DNA of 64,000 nucleotides from Neoscytalidium dimidiatum. Lineage: Eukaryota > Ascomycota > Dothideomycetes > Botryosphaeriales > Botryosphaeriaceae. Shown here in pieces: positions 44,564 through 57,631 of the stretch. The position numbers and the translations under genes are program-made. The stretch is from NCBI GenBank assembly GCA_037367355.1, contig CM074702.1, positions 1,860,001 to 1,924,000 on the forward strand. The letters run 5' to 3'. The stretch's first letter is position 1, and each line of letters begins with the position of its first letter. Under the pieces are notes generated by a model, which was not told the DNA's origin, made no database searches, and saw only the letters and a list, made by a program, of their open reading frames with translations.

Positions 44564-47500
44564 GCGCGCGCGTGTCCTGAGCACTTCACTTGTTTCTCAT
44601 TGGTGACTTAGACAGGTAGCGAGTTTCTGGCACCGGCGGTCTTCTGATTGGATTTCAAATCTTAGGGAGCAGGCGTTTCGGGGACTACTAGGGTTGGTTC
44701 ATCTTTTGCCACAGACTCTTCGGGGGGGTTCAGTTCAGCTCCCCCTTCCGTTCGTTTCGTACCAAGGCGTTCGAGGGTAACGCGAGATACCCCCGTATTC
44801 GCTCTCTTTGGGACATTATTTCCTTTTCTTTGTATTTTGACTTGCCCTCATTCATTATGGGGTCAATTAAGGCCGGCGAGGGAAATTAAGCTGGCGGAAT
44901 TTGGAATGGAAACAATCTCAATCAGGCATGACAGCGGGCAATGCTTGGATCGTGGGCCATGTATAGACAGGGACCGAAAACGATTTGGGATATAACAAAA
45001 CGATCATGTAACGCGAACAGAGATAGTAATAATTCCTGATCTTCAATAAAGCGCGCACCGCATGTGTATCAAAGTGAATATAGGCTATAAGGTTGAGCAG
45101 CGCGCGTGACTACCGCCACTCTGTCACCCTGCGGTCAAGGGACGTCCAGCGCGTCCAGGGTCTCCGGGGTCCTGCGGCAGGAGCCTCATCGGCATCAGGC
45201 CTGCCAAAGTCAGAAAATATAGGCTTCGCGGCGTCGCCATGCTGGTCATGCTCGCTCCCGTTTCGTGGCATCGGGCCGGGAGCTGGCCGTCGTCAGGGGC
45301 GGCGGAGGGCTGCGTTCGTCACGTAGACCGAGATGAGTCCACGGGCAAGCGGGCTGCTGGACGGCCAAGGTCGAACAGTTCCCTGGTGGGCTGGATTTTT
45401 GGAAGTGTTCGCCGAGCGAGGCGGCCCAGGACTGAAGCTTTCGCCAAGCACTTGCCCCGAGCTCGCGGGCTTGCAAACGCCCGCGCCAACGCCCGCACCA
45501 ACGACCCACCACGCAGCCCCTTCGGCACTCCGCATCCGACTAACCATCCTCGCTACCCGCAAATCCGCAGGTCCCTTACCCCTTCCCGCATCTTGGCCCG
45601 GCTCGTCGCCCAAGCACATCAGCCACCACGCATCGCGGAAATGGGCCGATGGACCACCCTCCTCACACACCGAGCGTCTCAGGACGCGGCATGGATCCCG
45701 AACGCAGGCATGCCAACCGACTCCCGCTGTGTGATGAGCAGCGCCAAGCCGACCGCGCCCAGGAAGAAGGCGATCCGCCTCCTATAGCAAACGCCTCCTC
45801 CGTTGCTTATCTCTCCGAGCCAACGACTCGCCCGCGCGTTTGGTGCGTGGGCCGTGGTAAGCTGTGGCGTCCACGCCGGCTGCCTCTCTAAAGATACCTA
45901 CTACACTGGAGACACGTGGTGAGCGGTGCTACGCGCCGGACCGTCCTTACGCTATAGGCCACGCGAAGACGTGATACCTAAGCGAATACGCATCTCGCTC
46001 TATCTCTTTGTCTCTACCTCCGCCACGCTTTAATGCCTTAGGTTTCAGGTGAGGCTGCAACGCCTTTTCCCCCGCCGAGCGCGAGCCGTCAGCTCCCGCG
46101 CCTGGGCGCTCGTTGCTTCACCGGTGCGTAGCGTTTTTCCTCTCGCCTGTCCCTCCCTCCCTCCCTCTCGCCGGCCCTTTGCCACCTATCGAGACGCATG
46201 AAAAGTGTTTGCATGTCAAACTGACACGGCAATGCCAAATGATTTGGCGAACTGCGCCAGCGGTGGGGTCGCCAGCGACGCACGGCATTGACTGCGAAAG
46301 CATACCTGCTACTGTCGATGCGTCCCATTCTTCACGTCCGCCCTCTTGGCCTATGGCATGCCGCCCCGCCCAGCCCCCGGCCGAAGGAAGCGTCTGAAAC
46401 AGCCTCTGAAAAGGGTTTACAACGCTCGTGGATCACTGGTCCATTTCCCGCTATAGGACTCCCGTGTTATAGGAACTTTCCGGCCCTTCTCCCCTCTCTC
46501 GCCCCAGCTCTCCCCTGCGGATGATGTGGGCAGGGTATCTGTGTGGATGGATCTTGGTTCGTGGAGAGCGCGCTCCCGCAGTCTGGGCGCCGCCCTTCAT
46601 TGCACGCCTCGGCGCATCTCTGAGACGGTGAGGTTCTCGAGTGCTCTGCAGATGACCCCTATAAGATTGCCCGTTATATGCCGCTTTTTGGAATCCTGAG
46701 ATCGGGGCGGGAGGGTCTCTCAAAACCCCCCCTCCCCCTCTGCGCTGGGCCTAAGTCAGGGCCCCGCTGCCACTGACGTTTCCACGATGGTCCCTGGTCG
46801 GCCTGCGGCTAGGCGAAGAGGGTCAGAGGGCGGAGGGCGATGCTTGGCTGCGGGTACGCTGAGAAATTTTGAGACCTGTCATCCGCCGAACGCAGCATGA
46901 ACTGTTTCGACGTAGATCATCCAGTTCCGAAACCGGGTATATGATTGACCTGCTATAGCGCACTTTTTTGGGATCTTGCGCGCCGAAGGGTTCACATCCG
47001 TTACGATCAAATGCAACCTGGTCCTTGGTGCATTGTGGACCTCTTCGTTAGGATTTCTGGGCATCTGCTGATCTGACGGCGGGGACACACTTGACGTTTG
47101 TCATATATCGATGGTTAACAAATTGGGCACTATACACCGTTCGAGACATAAGGCCACTTTTGGAACATGCGGGTACCGATTGGGAAGGGTCCGCTGCTTT
47201 TGGCGCCGCTCACCCTGCTGGATCCTGGTTGCTGGTGCTGATAACAAGCGGAAATCTGAGACGCGAATGAGGGGCGCGGGATCGGGGGGAGGCTTGAGGG
47301 CTGAGGTTCCACGAGGCGCCTGGGCCCAAGCCTCGGCTGGCCTCGGCGTGACTGAGGCATCCTGAAGGTTCGAGGCCCGCTTCGCTTGGGTATTTGCAAT
47401 AAGAGAAATTGTGATGCAGCTGAGGCTATCGTCACCCCGGCCGATATTTTTACCTGTAGAAGCGACGGTGGACTTGAGCTTCAGTGAAGGGGTGCGGGCA

Positions 47501-50500
47501 ATGTGTTTCCCTGTGCCGGTTGCCGGTCGTTGAGGAACGTTATCCCCGACACAATGTTTCGTCCCCGTCTGCAGGATACAGTGAGAGTTTGGGCTGCCTG
47601 ACGAATGACGTGCTGCATTCCTGACTCATCGCCTTCTACCGCTGGCACTTCTCTACAACACCTGAATCAGCCGGCAGCTGGCCCGTAGAAGAAAGAGCTT
47701 GGTAGATACTAGGTTCTACCTCGGATGCTGACTCATGGTGGTCTAGAAATTCCAAGCTGCATTATCTCGGATTCCTTCTGCATCGACATGACTCTGATGT
47801 CTCGGTATATGGCGGTCCAAGCGGAACAAAAAAAAAAAAAACATGGGTATAGCCATGGCATCGACTCGGCGTGCACTCCGCAAGAATCTCAACATCATTG
47901 ACTGCAGGCTGAGTAGGATCGTGGAATCCCAACCGCCAGGGATTTCGTGATTCAAGACCTACATCTAACCTCCTCCATCCTCAAGGCCGTCACGGCTGAT
48001 TTATCCGGACTTGGCAGTGCATCACAACTTCCAACTGACCACGCATCAATGTCATATGCTGCCATGATCACGCTCCTCTGACCTAGAGCATCTCTACCCT
48101 GCCTCCATTCTGTACCCCGCTTGCGGTTTTCTTCAACAGGAGACCTAGTCAGAAGAACGGAGCCATCGCCGAGACTGCTGGACGCTCGAAAGCTGGCTCT
48201 GACGATTCCCTCAGCCACGAAATCCAAGTGCTCTCAGGCGTACACTGCGCTGCGAGTATTGAGCTATGAGGACTGCGGAATCTATCAGCTGGACTCGCGA
48301 TAACACGCAATTGAGAGATGCAAGTCATTCTTGCTGAGCAAGATAAACTTTGATTTTTCATCTACGAATTCATGCGCCTCCTCCTAAGATGACAACATGC
48401 ACTCGCAACAAGCGTCGAAACCTGCTTGGGGTTGTTATGCTTGACTTCTTTAACAAGCGCGCTCCTCCCTCTTTAGCTGCACGAAGAGGCAGACACTCAG
48501 TGCGATGGCACCGCTGTGAAGGGACTGAGCCCTTATCTTTCTGAGGTATTCTAGCGAGCGACCCGGGCGGTATCCGATGTATCGATCGGCATCCAAGTCG
48601 CTGATCCGGTCCTTCCATCAGTCCAGTAATCTTGTCGCTACTCTCCTCCAAGATGAACAATCGACTGCTCTCCCCGAGATTTCCCACCTTCCAAGCCACG
48701 GTACGGTCCGCTTTCTCGAGTCCATCGTGCTTCAGAAATTGCTTGACATAGCACCGCTGACGCATTGCGTGACGACCGACCAATGACAACACCATGACGC
48801 GCCTCCACCGAAATTCAGCGGTATGCCTGGGGCAACAACTCCACACGCTCGTTTCATCTTCGACCAGCCACCGCACGGGGTCCGCTCGCTGCCACACCCG
48901 TCAACACCTCCGTTCCTCAAGTTAGATTGCGGGCGTCCACCCCATCTGCTCAGTAAAGACGATCGCCGCCGTACCCAATATCCCCGCAATCACGGAGAGC
49001 GCAACGATAACGGCTCGTGACGATTAGACGCGCGGCTCCTCCTCTTCCTCATCCTCCTTCCCCCACTTCTTCGAAACTGGTCTAACGAGAAGGCGAACCA
49101 GGCACACGACGTGTGCTCGGCGGCGGGCCGTTTTTTAGTAGGCCCCGCCAGAGCCGAACACCCGCATACGGGAAATGAAGAGTGGTCCATCCGCCGAACA
49201 TCCGACATGATCGGCCAGGACTACGGCGAGCCTAAGCAGCAGCACCACCACCACCACCGCGCAAGCACACACCCACGACACACGGAGGCGGGAAAATCAG
49301 CAAAAAGACCGCATATGTGTGTGGGGGTGTGTGCGTGCGCGCGCGACGCTCCATCGCCTGCCACCGCCGGGGTGGGGTTTCCGGTTCATCATAACGAGGG
49401 GGTTTTGGGAAAGAAGCTAGTAGCAGAAACGGCAACGACGCTCCGCGCGCCTCTTGTCTCTCTTCGTTCCTCTCTCTCTCTCCCCTTCGTCCGGAAGCTG
49501 CCGGCAACGTCGATTTGGGGGGGGGGGGGTAAAAGGGAAAGAAGCGATGCGACGTACAGTACGTTCGGCGCCACAGGGCGTCCCGGAGATGGGGATCGCC
49601 ATCTGTCTGGAGTGGGCTGCCGGCCGTGGAGAATGAAGGGGGCCGGCGGCAGTGGCGATGATGTGCTGCATTCAGGTGCGCTCACGCCCGCCCGCCGGCC
49701 ATGGCGTCTTTGCTTTGCTGGAGCGATCGTTGACGGATGATCCGGCGGCGTGTGAGCGCCGCGCAAGGCTTCCTGTGAATCATTTTTTCTATTCCTTGCG
49801 GAGTCAGGGTGTCGTCGCAGCAACGTTGTCAGAAGAGGTCACGTTGGAGAAGTGGAGGCCTGCCTGGGGCCTGCGACCTGTGATGGTTCCAGCGCGGAGC
49901 GACGAGGTAGATCCTGCGTGGCCATGAATGGGGAGACGAGAAATGAACCTCCGCTCAGGTTCGCTATGCGGGCCCACTGTCCCACCGCCCGGCGTGCGCT
50001 GGTGTGAGCGACCGGGCGGAGTAGATGCCAGCGATGGCATGTCTGTATCGTTGATACAAGGCGATGCGGTAGGTCGGATGGGATTCTCTACACATGGGCG
50101 AAAGCTCTAAGTGATCAGACTGTCGCCACCGACAACTATGCGAAGGTGAACACAACAGAGGTGAACGCGGGGATGCGATGAATGATAGAGTTCTTGCAGC
50201 AACATCTCATCGAGTATATATTTGCAATCGCTCAAGTGGCAGCCAGACTATGTCTTGATTGACACCGTCTGAATGTGTGCGTAACCAAGGTGCTGAGACG
50301 TCAACGTATAAAAGTCCAAGTGCCGTCAGGACCCTTCAAGGGCACGCCACGGTCTCAATGAAGCTTTTCTGAGACAATGACGTGGCCTGGACTGAATGTG
50401 GTCAATCATTCAATCTGAGATGCTTTGGATCATTCTTGCTATTCATATAAGCCAAGTTATCGGTAGAAAGCCTGCAAGCTTGAATATGTGATGGTCAGCA

Positions 50501-52333
50501 CCGGCCCCTTGTTCCGCGCGCTAAGGTAAAGGATTACAGCAATGTCCAGAGTGCACATGATTTCCGCAGCGAGGATGAAGAGGCGCGCGACGGCATTGAA
50601 ACATGCTCGTGGGTTGAAATGCCTCTGAACAGTCGATGAAAGGAATTATAGAGAGAGCTGTAGAAACGTAGAGTGCACAGCAACCCACTGTGGGCTCAGA
50701 GGTACATGGAGAATCTACCGGAAGGCTCATGAACAAGATTTGGCTGTATTAGAGATAGCTAGAGAGAAAGGGCAGACACTGATACTGTCATAAGAGCATG
50801 TACAAATGAGCGCGAGTATCTCGCAAGCGATATTGTATACCGTGGCGCTCTTGCACGAGCTAATTTCCTGATCCGGTAAGTTCGGACTTCAGATGTCGTA
50901 TTTAATGGAAGTTTCCAGCCGAAATAGGTTGACCAGACGTAGCAGAACACCACGCTCGCTTGTATACCTATTTTATATACTTTAATACAAAAAAAGGTCT
51001 CAGGGTCTTAGATTGCCCCTTGTTTTTTTTTTGAAAAAAAAAATTTAAGACAGACGTATCGGAACATTGAAGACGTAATTTGATATTCCAAAATATTTTC
51101 CTTAAAGGACTTTACGACATCGAAGGAGCAATCCAAGTGTGGCCATCATGGTCGAAGTCTATAAGAGAAATGCCAGTGTGGCCGAAGTACCATTGGAACA
51201 CGTCTGCATTTCGCAACGTCCGGATGATACAGAAATTTTGCGTGGAACCACGGCGACGCAGGGCTAGACTACGACTCCGGGAAGCAACCAATCTACGCCA
51301 CAATGCACTCTCGAGATGTACTAATAGAACTGCAATACGTTCTATGAGGTAAGTGAATCGCTGTCCGCACCATGAGGCGTGGCCTCACACGCGGAATGAC
51401 CGGAAAGGCGCCCGGGGTAATCTTAGCAGCCGTCAATAGTAAAGGTGTAGATCGTCCCTTTAGAAAGTGACGTGGATAGGTGCTGTAGGCTTAGGAGCCA
51501 GCCGACGGGCAACGAGACGCACCAATGGAGAAACGCCACATGTGTGCGTACGATACTCTCGCAATGATCAGGTGGAGTAGCTGCATAAACTGTGGGCTCA
51601 ACCAGAGTCGGAGGCAATTGCAGTAACGATGGTAGATGGCTCAAGCTATTCACTCGAAGCAAGAGCTGAACCCGAGATAGGGCAGCAGGGAAAGCTCATT
51701 GAGAAGCACCATGAACCATTCGGTTCTGAGGATTCCATCCCTTCCAAGAAAGAAGACATGAAGGTCGCTCAGACCCGATAATAAATTTTATCATACAATC
51801 ACGAAACTTAAGAGAGAGAAAGGAGAAAAGCAGCAAAAGGCCTCCACTTTCCAGCTAGGGAAAACTTGAAGCCCCGATGGTACCCAAAAACAACAAACGA
51901 AGCAACCAACCGGGGCCCAACTCCCTCGACCCAATTTCTCCCATATCGAATCTCGATGTGACGATGAGTATGCGAATTTCATGGAATCCAGTGTCCGAAC
52001 CGGACGAGAGGAAATCCTTATGCAAAAATCAGGAAACTGACAAGTCTGCCGTGACGCCGTTCCGATACCGTCATTCAGACTGGCCGTTCACTCCATCCAT
52101 AGACGCCATTTGAAGCTTCCAGCTTCTGTCCGCCGAAAAGATTAACAAAGAAGAAAGAGAGAGAAAAGCAGGAAACCCCATGTGGAAACGGTCCTGCTAC
52201 GATCTTGTACTGCACAAAATAATCAAAGCGAAACCCATGATCCTTTGGTGAGGGTTGGCTTGATAGAGGCATCAAATTGCAATTGAAGAGAAGGCGCTCA
52301 TCTTAGCAGTGGCTGACAAGAACGCACTTCTGA
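44564..52333. other. Gene-poor stretch between SANT gene and kinesin
   Basis: About 7.8 kb. The left part (45.1-49.9 kb) is moderately GC-rich and the right part (50-52.3 kb) is more AT-rich. Frames up to 209 codons (49111-49740 plus) overlap frames on the other strand and show no motif. It contains a 13-G run at 49517-49529, an A14 run near 47827 and a T11/A10 tract near 51025-51047. The last 500 bp are probably kinesin 3' UTR. No gene can be supported. Confidence 0.4.
49517..49529. repeat. G13 homopolymer
   Basis: Thirteen consecutive G residues. The length may be imprecise in an assembly. Confidence 0.9.
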
Positions 52334-55300
52334 TTAACGCCACGCACTCTTCGCTTCTCCCCTCAAGCTGCCGCCAGTACCCGCACGAGCAGCACCAAGC
52401 CTCACTGCCTGGCTAGCTGCCAGGCCGCTAACACCAGCGCGACCTCTGTCTTCGCTCAGTGTAACACGGCGGGCGCCAATGATGGGTGCACCGCCCTTAG
52501 TAATGGAGCTGCGGCGCGTATGGCCACTGGGTGGGCTCTTGATGTGGCTGCGAGTACCGAGTCGAGCGGATCCAGTACTGCCGTGCACCTTGTGGTGGCC
52601 GAGCATGTTGGTGCGGTCGCCAATCGAGTTCCGCTTGATGGCTGTACGAATCTTGCGTGCCGCGGTCTGGTCGTCACCGGCGCTGACAGCATTGAGCCAG
52701 GACTGTTCATCATCGGATGACGTTGCGCTAGCCTTATCAGAATCGTTAGGTGTCGCCTCGGAAGATGATGGGATATTCGAGGACGAAAAATACAGAGGCG
52801 AGCGACCGCGTGTCTTATTGATCTCCAAGTCGCGCAGCGGGGACGACTCGCGCTCGGAATCGGATGAAAACGCAGGCAGGAGAGAGGGCGAGGAAGGTTT
52901 CTTGGAGAGGAAACCCGTCTGAAAGCGGCTATTGGGGCGGACAGGCTTAACTTCGAGCGAGGCGACATTCGGAGGGGCCGGGATAGGGGATGAATCCAAA
53001 CCGTCAGCCAGGGATGGAATGCCGGTGGCAGGAGGCACCTTCTCCGTAGATGAGCCAGTCGGGGGAGTGTAATCAAGAGCTTGCGGGGTGGCCTGGAATT
53101 CCACAAGGGTACCCTCATCAGTGTCATCCCTCCAGCGTACGCCACGCTTCACGTGTTTGCTGGGGGATTTCTTTGGGGTGACCTTCACACCTTTACGGGG
53201 TGCATTGTATTTGCGCCGACGTGGCGAGGCAGTTGACTTAGCGGGTGACGAGTAGGCATTCTCCCAGACAGGGACGGGTAACTTCATGGGTGAAGGAGCC
53301 ATCAGTTTAACCGGGTTCCTCCTCTTAGGCGTTCCACGGCTAGTGGGTGGGAAGGCTTCAATTACTGGAAGGCCACCATCTGGCTTGATGACCTGGGATG
53401 CAGCTTCAGAACAGGAGCTGACAAGCTTGCCCAGCATCTCCTTTGCCGTGCGTACAGCTTCCTCTTCATCCATGACCATGATCTGGCCAAGGATCGCCAC
53501 AACCTCGAAGTGAGCCTGCAGAAGCATCTGAACAACTGCTGCATCTCCACCTCTCTCTTGATCTAGAACAGCGGCGTAAGTTTCTCTATCGGCATTCGCC
53601 CTGAGAAGTTCCGCCTCTCTCATGAGACTTGCAACGTCGGCGCCGCAGTTGGCGGAGTCAGCTTCCTTCAACTGACGTATTCCAGTCTGGAGGGCGGAGT
53701 CGACAGAGCGGTCCCAGTTGTTCTTCGCAAGCCGTTGGTGAAAGTGTTGACGGGTATTTTCAAGCTCGGCCTGGATGCCCAACGCGGTCTTGCGCATGGC
53801 AACGAAGCTCTTGGGAGCCTCCTCATCCTCTCTCTGCTCGCACACAGAATCGAATCCAGCGATCCATGCCGAAATTAGGGAAATACGTCTCTCGACCTGC
53901 TTAAGTTTCTTCATGGTATTCACACGGTCTTGCCTCTCAGCCGAGGAGTTTTCGTAGGCGGAGCGGATCCTCATGATGCCTTCCTTCGCAACGCTTTCTC
54001 TCTTCTCGCTCTGCTTCTTGAATTTGACAAATGCATTACCCTCGAGGTCCTTCATCTTTGCTTGCAACTCCTCGATCAGCTGTCTCTGTTCGTCGATCTT
54101 CTTCAGGTAATCCTTCACATGGCGGTTGACATTGTAAATATTCTTCGTAACCTTGGTCTGGATATTCTTCGCACGGTTGGCGTAGCGAAGAGTGTTCTGG
54201 GTCTCGTCGTAGTGCGCACTCGAAGGACTGACGCAAACGATCATGACAGTTTTGCAGTTTCCACCCAGGGAAAACTTGAGAAGCCTGGTAAGCTTGGAGT
54301 TGCGGTAAGGCACGTGGTTCTTCTTGCGGGGATCGCATAGAGCGTTGATGCAGCTTCCTAGAGCGAGTAGGGACTTGTTGATGTTGGCACCTTCAACCAG
54401 CCTCTCGCCACGGTTCTTGGTTGCACTGGCACGCTCGCTGCCGGCTAAGTCGATGATGCTGAGCGTAGCCATGGTATAAGGTTCGTTGACCGGAGCGTTG
54501 CGATCTTTCGTGGATACGTTGATCTGAAGTACTGCATGCGAACGAGAGGATGTGGCGTTCGCTTCGGTGGGGGACATGGTCCTGTGCTGGTTTCCACGAA
54601 CGAGCATTTCCATGACTTCTTCAACCTACGGTCGGTTAGATCTGAATGATGACTGAGGGCAATGGATTCTCACATTCTTCGGCGCGTGGCTCGACAGCCC
54701 TGAGACGGAAACCGCCTGGTTGGCGTCCTCGCGCAAGGTCAGGCCAACCTTGCTGCCGCCAGGTACGAGAAGGTCTCGGATCGTCTCGTTGTAAATTTCG
54801 AGATAGGAGAGCGAGATATCTGTGACTTTCGTCTCCTGGAGCTCTCCAATGCGTTCAAACAGCTCCTGCATTGTGAGGAAAATGATGCCGGGTTGTTGCG
54901 GTGTACCCCTGCGTTGCAGTCAGTGTGCATTCCTAATGGCATGTTGGCCTATATCTAGCATACGTGATGGTGTGCGTCTTTCCGCAGCCCGTAGCACCAT
55001 ATGCAAACACCGTTGCATTGTACCCATCGAGCACATTGTCCAGAAGCGGCTTAGTAGTGCCCTCGTAGACATCGCCTTGGGTAGTGTTTTCGTCGAAGAC
55101 GCGATCAAAAGCGAAGGTCTGATCCTTGGTTTTCTTGCCGTTGGGGACTACGGAACGGGAGAAGCGGGTGACGGGGTTGCTCTCGGGCGGGTCGAAGATT
55201 CTTTAGAGCTGTTGGTGAGCATCGCAGATCACTCCACAAACGAGGTGGCATAGGGGCTGCGGCGACTTACAGACAGCGGTCGTCCATGACCCTGATAACG

Positions 55301-55464
55301 GAACGGAGGCCTTTGGATTGCAGCTTCGGGGTGGGAGCGGCGGCCAGGGAGCCGTCGCCCAGGAACATGGGGCCATCGTCGTTCTTGACCAGCTGGGCGG
55401 CCTCGCGGATGGTGAAAGGCCGCACGCGGACAGCGACGGAGATAGAGGATTCGCCCTCGGCCAT
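52334..55464 (-). CDS. Kinesin-8 motor protein (Kip3/Klp5/Klp6 type)
   Basis: Plus-end-directed microtubule motor that controls microtubule length and nuclear or chromosome positioning. Exons are 55271-55464, 54964-55200, 54674-54908 and 52334-54625 (985 residues). The motor domain is complete: P-loop [12 protein letters not shown] (about residues 132-143), switch I NATSSRSH (about 245-252), switch II DLAGSE (281-286) and the [19 protein letters not shown] block. The neck [20 protein letters not shown] is of kinesin-8 type, followed by coiled-coil segments to about residue 590. The tail is basic and disordered, with six S/T-P-x-K/R sites between about residues 654 and 712, then Ser-rich acidic and Arg-rich stretches. 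Intron 1 uses the AAAG acceptor at 55201; the earlier AG would give an immediate stop. The whole motor is preserved, with no missing key residue. Confidence 0.95.
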
Positions 55465-56260
55465 GGTGTGGGAGAGCTGGAGCGGCGTTGTGGTGTGCAG
55501 CTCGCAGGCGCAGGCGCAGTCCGGAGGTGGCCTCGCAGTCGTCAGGTTGAGAGCCCCGGATTTGACGCAGCCCCGAGAGTCGTTCCTGCTCCAATCTGCC
55601 TGTTGTGTTTACTTTGCGCCCTTTTACGGATTAGCGCGGCTGACCTAATCTGGAGCCAGCCCTGATTGGCTGTAGCGCGGGGGGCCTGCCACACCGCCTT
55701 CACCGCCCGGACCCTGGACACGTCGGGTTGGGCTGCACGCGTGGAGCCGCCAGCGTCATCGCAGCGCCGCTCTTCCGCCGCTTGCTGCCCGCTGTGCTGT
55801 TGCTGTCGTGGTCGTGGTCGCTAACACCCCCGCTGTGCAACCCGCCAAGCAGCATCTCCTTCACGTTGTTCACGTCGCACGAAACATGCACACTTATCAC
55901 CGTTTCCGCAATGTTTTGTTTCATGATTTCTCTTGTTGCTATTCGTAGCCGTTGCCTATGTGCAGGGTATCGTCGTGCCCATCGAGGGCTGCGTACCTAT
56001 GTACCTGCGCGCACAATTACCCCTCCATTGACGCCTCGCGGTGACTCGCTCTATAGTGATTTGCACGAAAAAAGCCCGAATGCAGCTAGCCACCCAATAA
56101 AATGTCGCCAGCGAAAGGGTGGTCAGAAGGGCGATGCCCATACCAGTGGTTGGCCCTCCTGGTAACGAGTGACGACGAAAGAGGAAAAAAAAAAGGTTAC
56201 AGGAGAAGGGAAAAGGTCATATACTCCATCGCTATGCAGTCAGTCGTGAATCGTTCCCGT
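55465..56260. other. Intergenic upstream of the kinesin gene
   Basis: It holds the kinesin promoter and the 3' flank of the secreted GPI protein gene. A plus-strand frame at 55728-56165 starts hydrophobically but has no family pattern, and an open frame also runs opposite it. I do not support it as a gene. Confidence 0.4.
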
Positions 56261-57631
56261 CTATGCTAGTGCATAGGCAATCATGAAGGCCATCATCGTC
56301 ATCAGTGACGGCACAGCCATCGTTGAAGAAGCAGCGCTGCTGCTAGGAGCCTGACGAGCCACGATGTTGTCGTCAGACTGGACACCCTCCTTGCTGCCCG
56401 AGCCGACCACTCCCTTGCGGTGGTGAACGTAGCGACGCTCAGGTCCGAGCTGGAGCTTGGGCCGGCGGGAAGCCCCGCGAGCGCCGAGCGCGATGGTGCT
56501 TGTCAGATACTGAGTGACCAGCGGAACAGGGCCAGTCACAGTGACCATCTCAGTGACCATGCTCCTGGTAGTTGGTGAGGCCGTAATAGTGACGTAGATC
56601 GTCTCGGGAGGTTCAGCAGCACCATTTCCACCCTGAGAGGGCGTGACAGCACCTGCAGGCGAGGAGCTGGGCGTAGAGCCAGGCGTGGTTGCGGGGTTGG
56701 AGCCGCTTGAAGAAGCGGAGGCCATGCCCTGGAATGGGTCGGTAGTAAGGGCGGAACGGTCGCTCCAGTTAGTGACAGCCTTGGTCTGGGGATCCTGCTG
56801 TTCCAGCTTGTACTGCTGCTGCGTGCTGCCGGCGACAAAGCTCTGAAGGCTGCTGGCACTGGTGAGCTCTACGTCTGAACAAGTTGTGTACCACTCGTCC
56901 TTGCCATTTGGGTAGGTCGGATCCTGGCCAGCAGCCGTGGGCCACTGCCATACCCAGTAGAGGGTATATGTCTTGCCGGCTTCCTCGTCCTGGGGGATCT
57001 GGACATCAGTCTCGCAGTACTGCTCGTTGACCGAGTCGGGCTGACCGGGTGTTGGATCGGGGAACTCTTTCTGGCGCTGCACAGAAATCTGGCCACTGTT
57101 GATCTGGTAGCAACGGCCGTCGTCAAAGTTGTTCGTCGCTAGTAGCTTTCCACGCTTGTCACCGCCACTGCCATCGGCGGTCCAATCAAGGACATCCATG
57201 AGCTTCTCGTCGTCCTTGGGCTCAAGAGTACCGTAGACGAAGACAGTACCGCCCTTCTCGGGCTTGCCCTTCTGGTTGTCAGGCAGGGTAACGTGGCCGT
57301 TCTCAGCGTACTTCATGGCGACATAGTCACCCGGAGCGACGTTGAGGCGGGGCCACTTCTCGGACTGAGTTTGGGTGCGCTGCTCCGGGCGGCAGAGGAG
57401 GTCGCTACTGTTGACGCGGATCCTGCCACTGTCGAGAGGGGGCAGCAGCCACTGCGAGCTGGCGCCGCCGTTGAAGCCAGGATCGGTGCGGGAGAGGTAG
57501 CTGCGAGGATAGCCGTAGTTACCGACGAAGGTGCCATTCTTGATGACGGAGAGCTGCTCGATCCAGGTGTGAGCCGCGACCTGCGTGAGCAGGAGGGCGG
57601 CGACAAGAGCGCCGAGTAAGCAGTTGGCCAT
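56261..57631 (-). CDS. Secreted GPI-anchored protein with N-terminal His after signal peptide (DUF7492-like)
   Basis: Single exon, 456 residues. The signal peptide (MANCLLGALVAALLLTQVAA) ends so that mature residue 1 is His21. The mature domain begins HTWIEQLSVIKNGTFVG and has paired Cys (about residue 80 and later). It includes the block RLNVAPGDYVAMKYAENGHV with a second His at 113, and a C-terminal WYTTCSDVEL. This pattern fits a family of uncharacterised fungal extracellular proteins that I recall as DUF7492. A Ser/Thr/Pro-rich linker follows, then a short hydrophobic C-terminus after small residues (SSSAASS.. MTMMAFMIAYALA), as expected for GPI anchoring. An N-terminal His plus an internal GHV resembles the copper histidine brace of lytic polysaccharide monooxygenases, but I cannot assign it to a known LPMO family. 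It probably sits on the cell surface. Confidence 0.82.
   Translation of the reverse strand: MANCLLGALVAALLLTQVAAHTWIEQLSVIKNGTFVGNYGYPRSYLSRTDPGFNGGASSQWLLPPLDSGRIRVNSSDLLCRPEQRTQTQSEKWPRLNVAPGDYVAMKYAENGHVTLPDNQKGKPEKGGTVFVYGTLEPKDDEKLMDVLDWTADGSGGDKRGKLLATNNFDDGRCYQINSGQISVQRQKEFPDPTPGQPDSVNEQYCETDVQIPQDEEAGKTYTLYWVWQWPTAAGQDPTYPNGKDEWYTTCSDVELTSASSLQSFVAGSTQQQYKLEQQDPQTKAVTNWSDRSALTTDPFQGMASASSSGSNPATTPGSTPSSSPAGAVTPSQGGNGAAEPPETIYVTITASPTTRSMVTEMVTVTGPVPLVTQYLTSTIALGARGASRRPKLQLGPERRYVHHRKGVVGSGSKEGVQSDDNIVARQAPSSSAASSTMAVPSLMTMMAFMIAYALA

Noticed and set aside
31283..46960. Recurrent CGCTATA/TATAGCG heptamer in intergenic DNA (31283, 34605, 45950, 46449, 46954)
   Set aside because: Five hits over 16 kb is only modestly above the two or so expected by chance for a 7-mer on both strands; contexts are not alike.
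49111..49740. 209-codon plus-strand frame
   Set aside because: It overlaps equally open minus-strand frames, crosses the G13 run, and has no motif or signal peptide.
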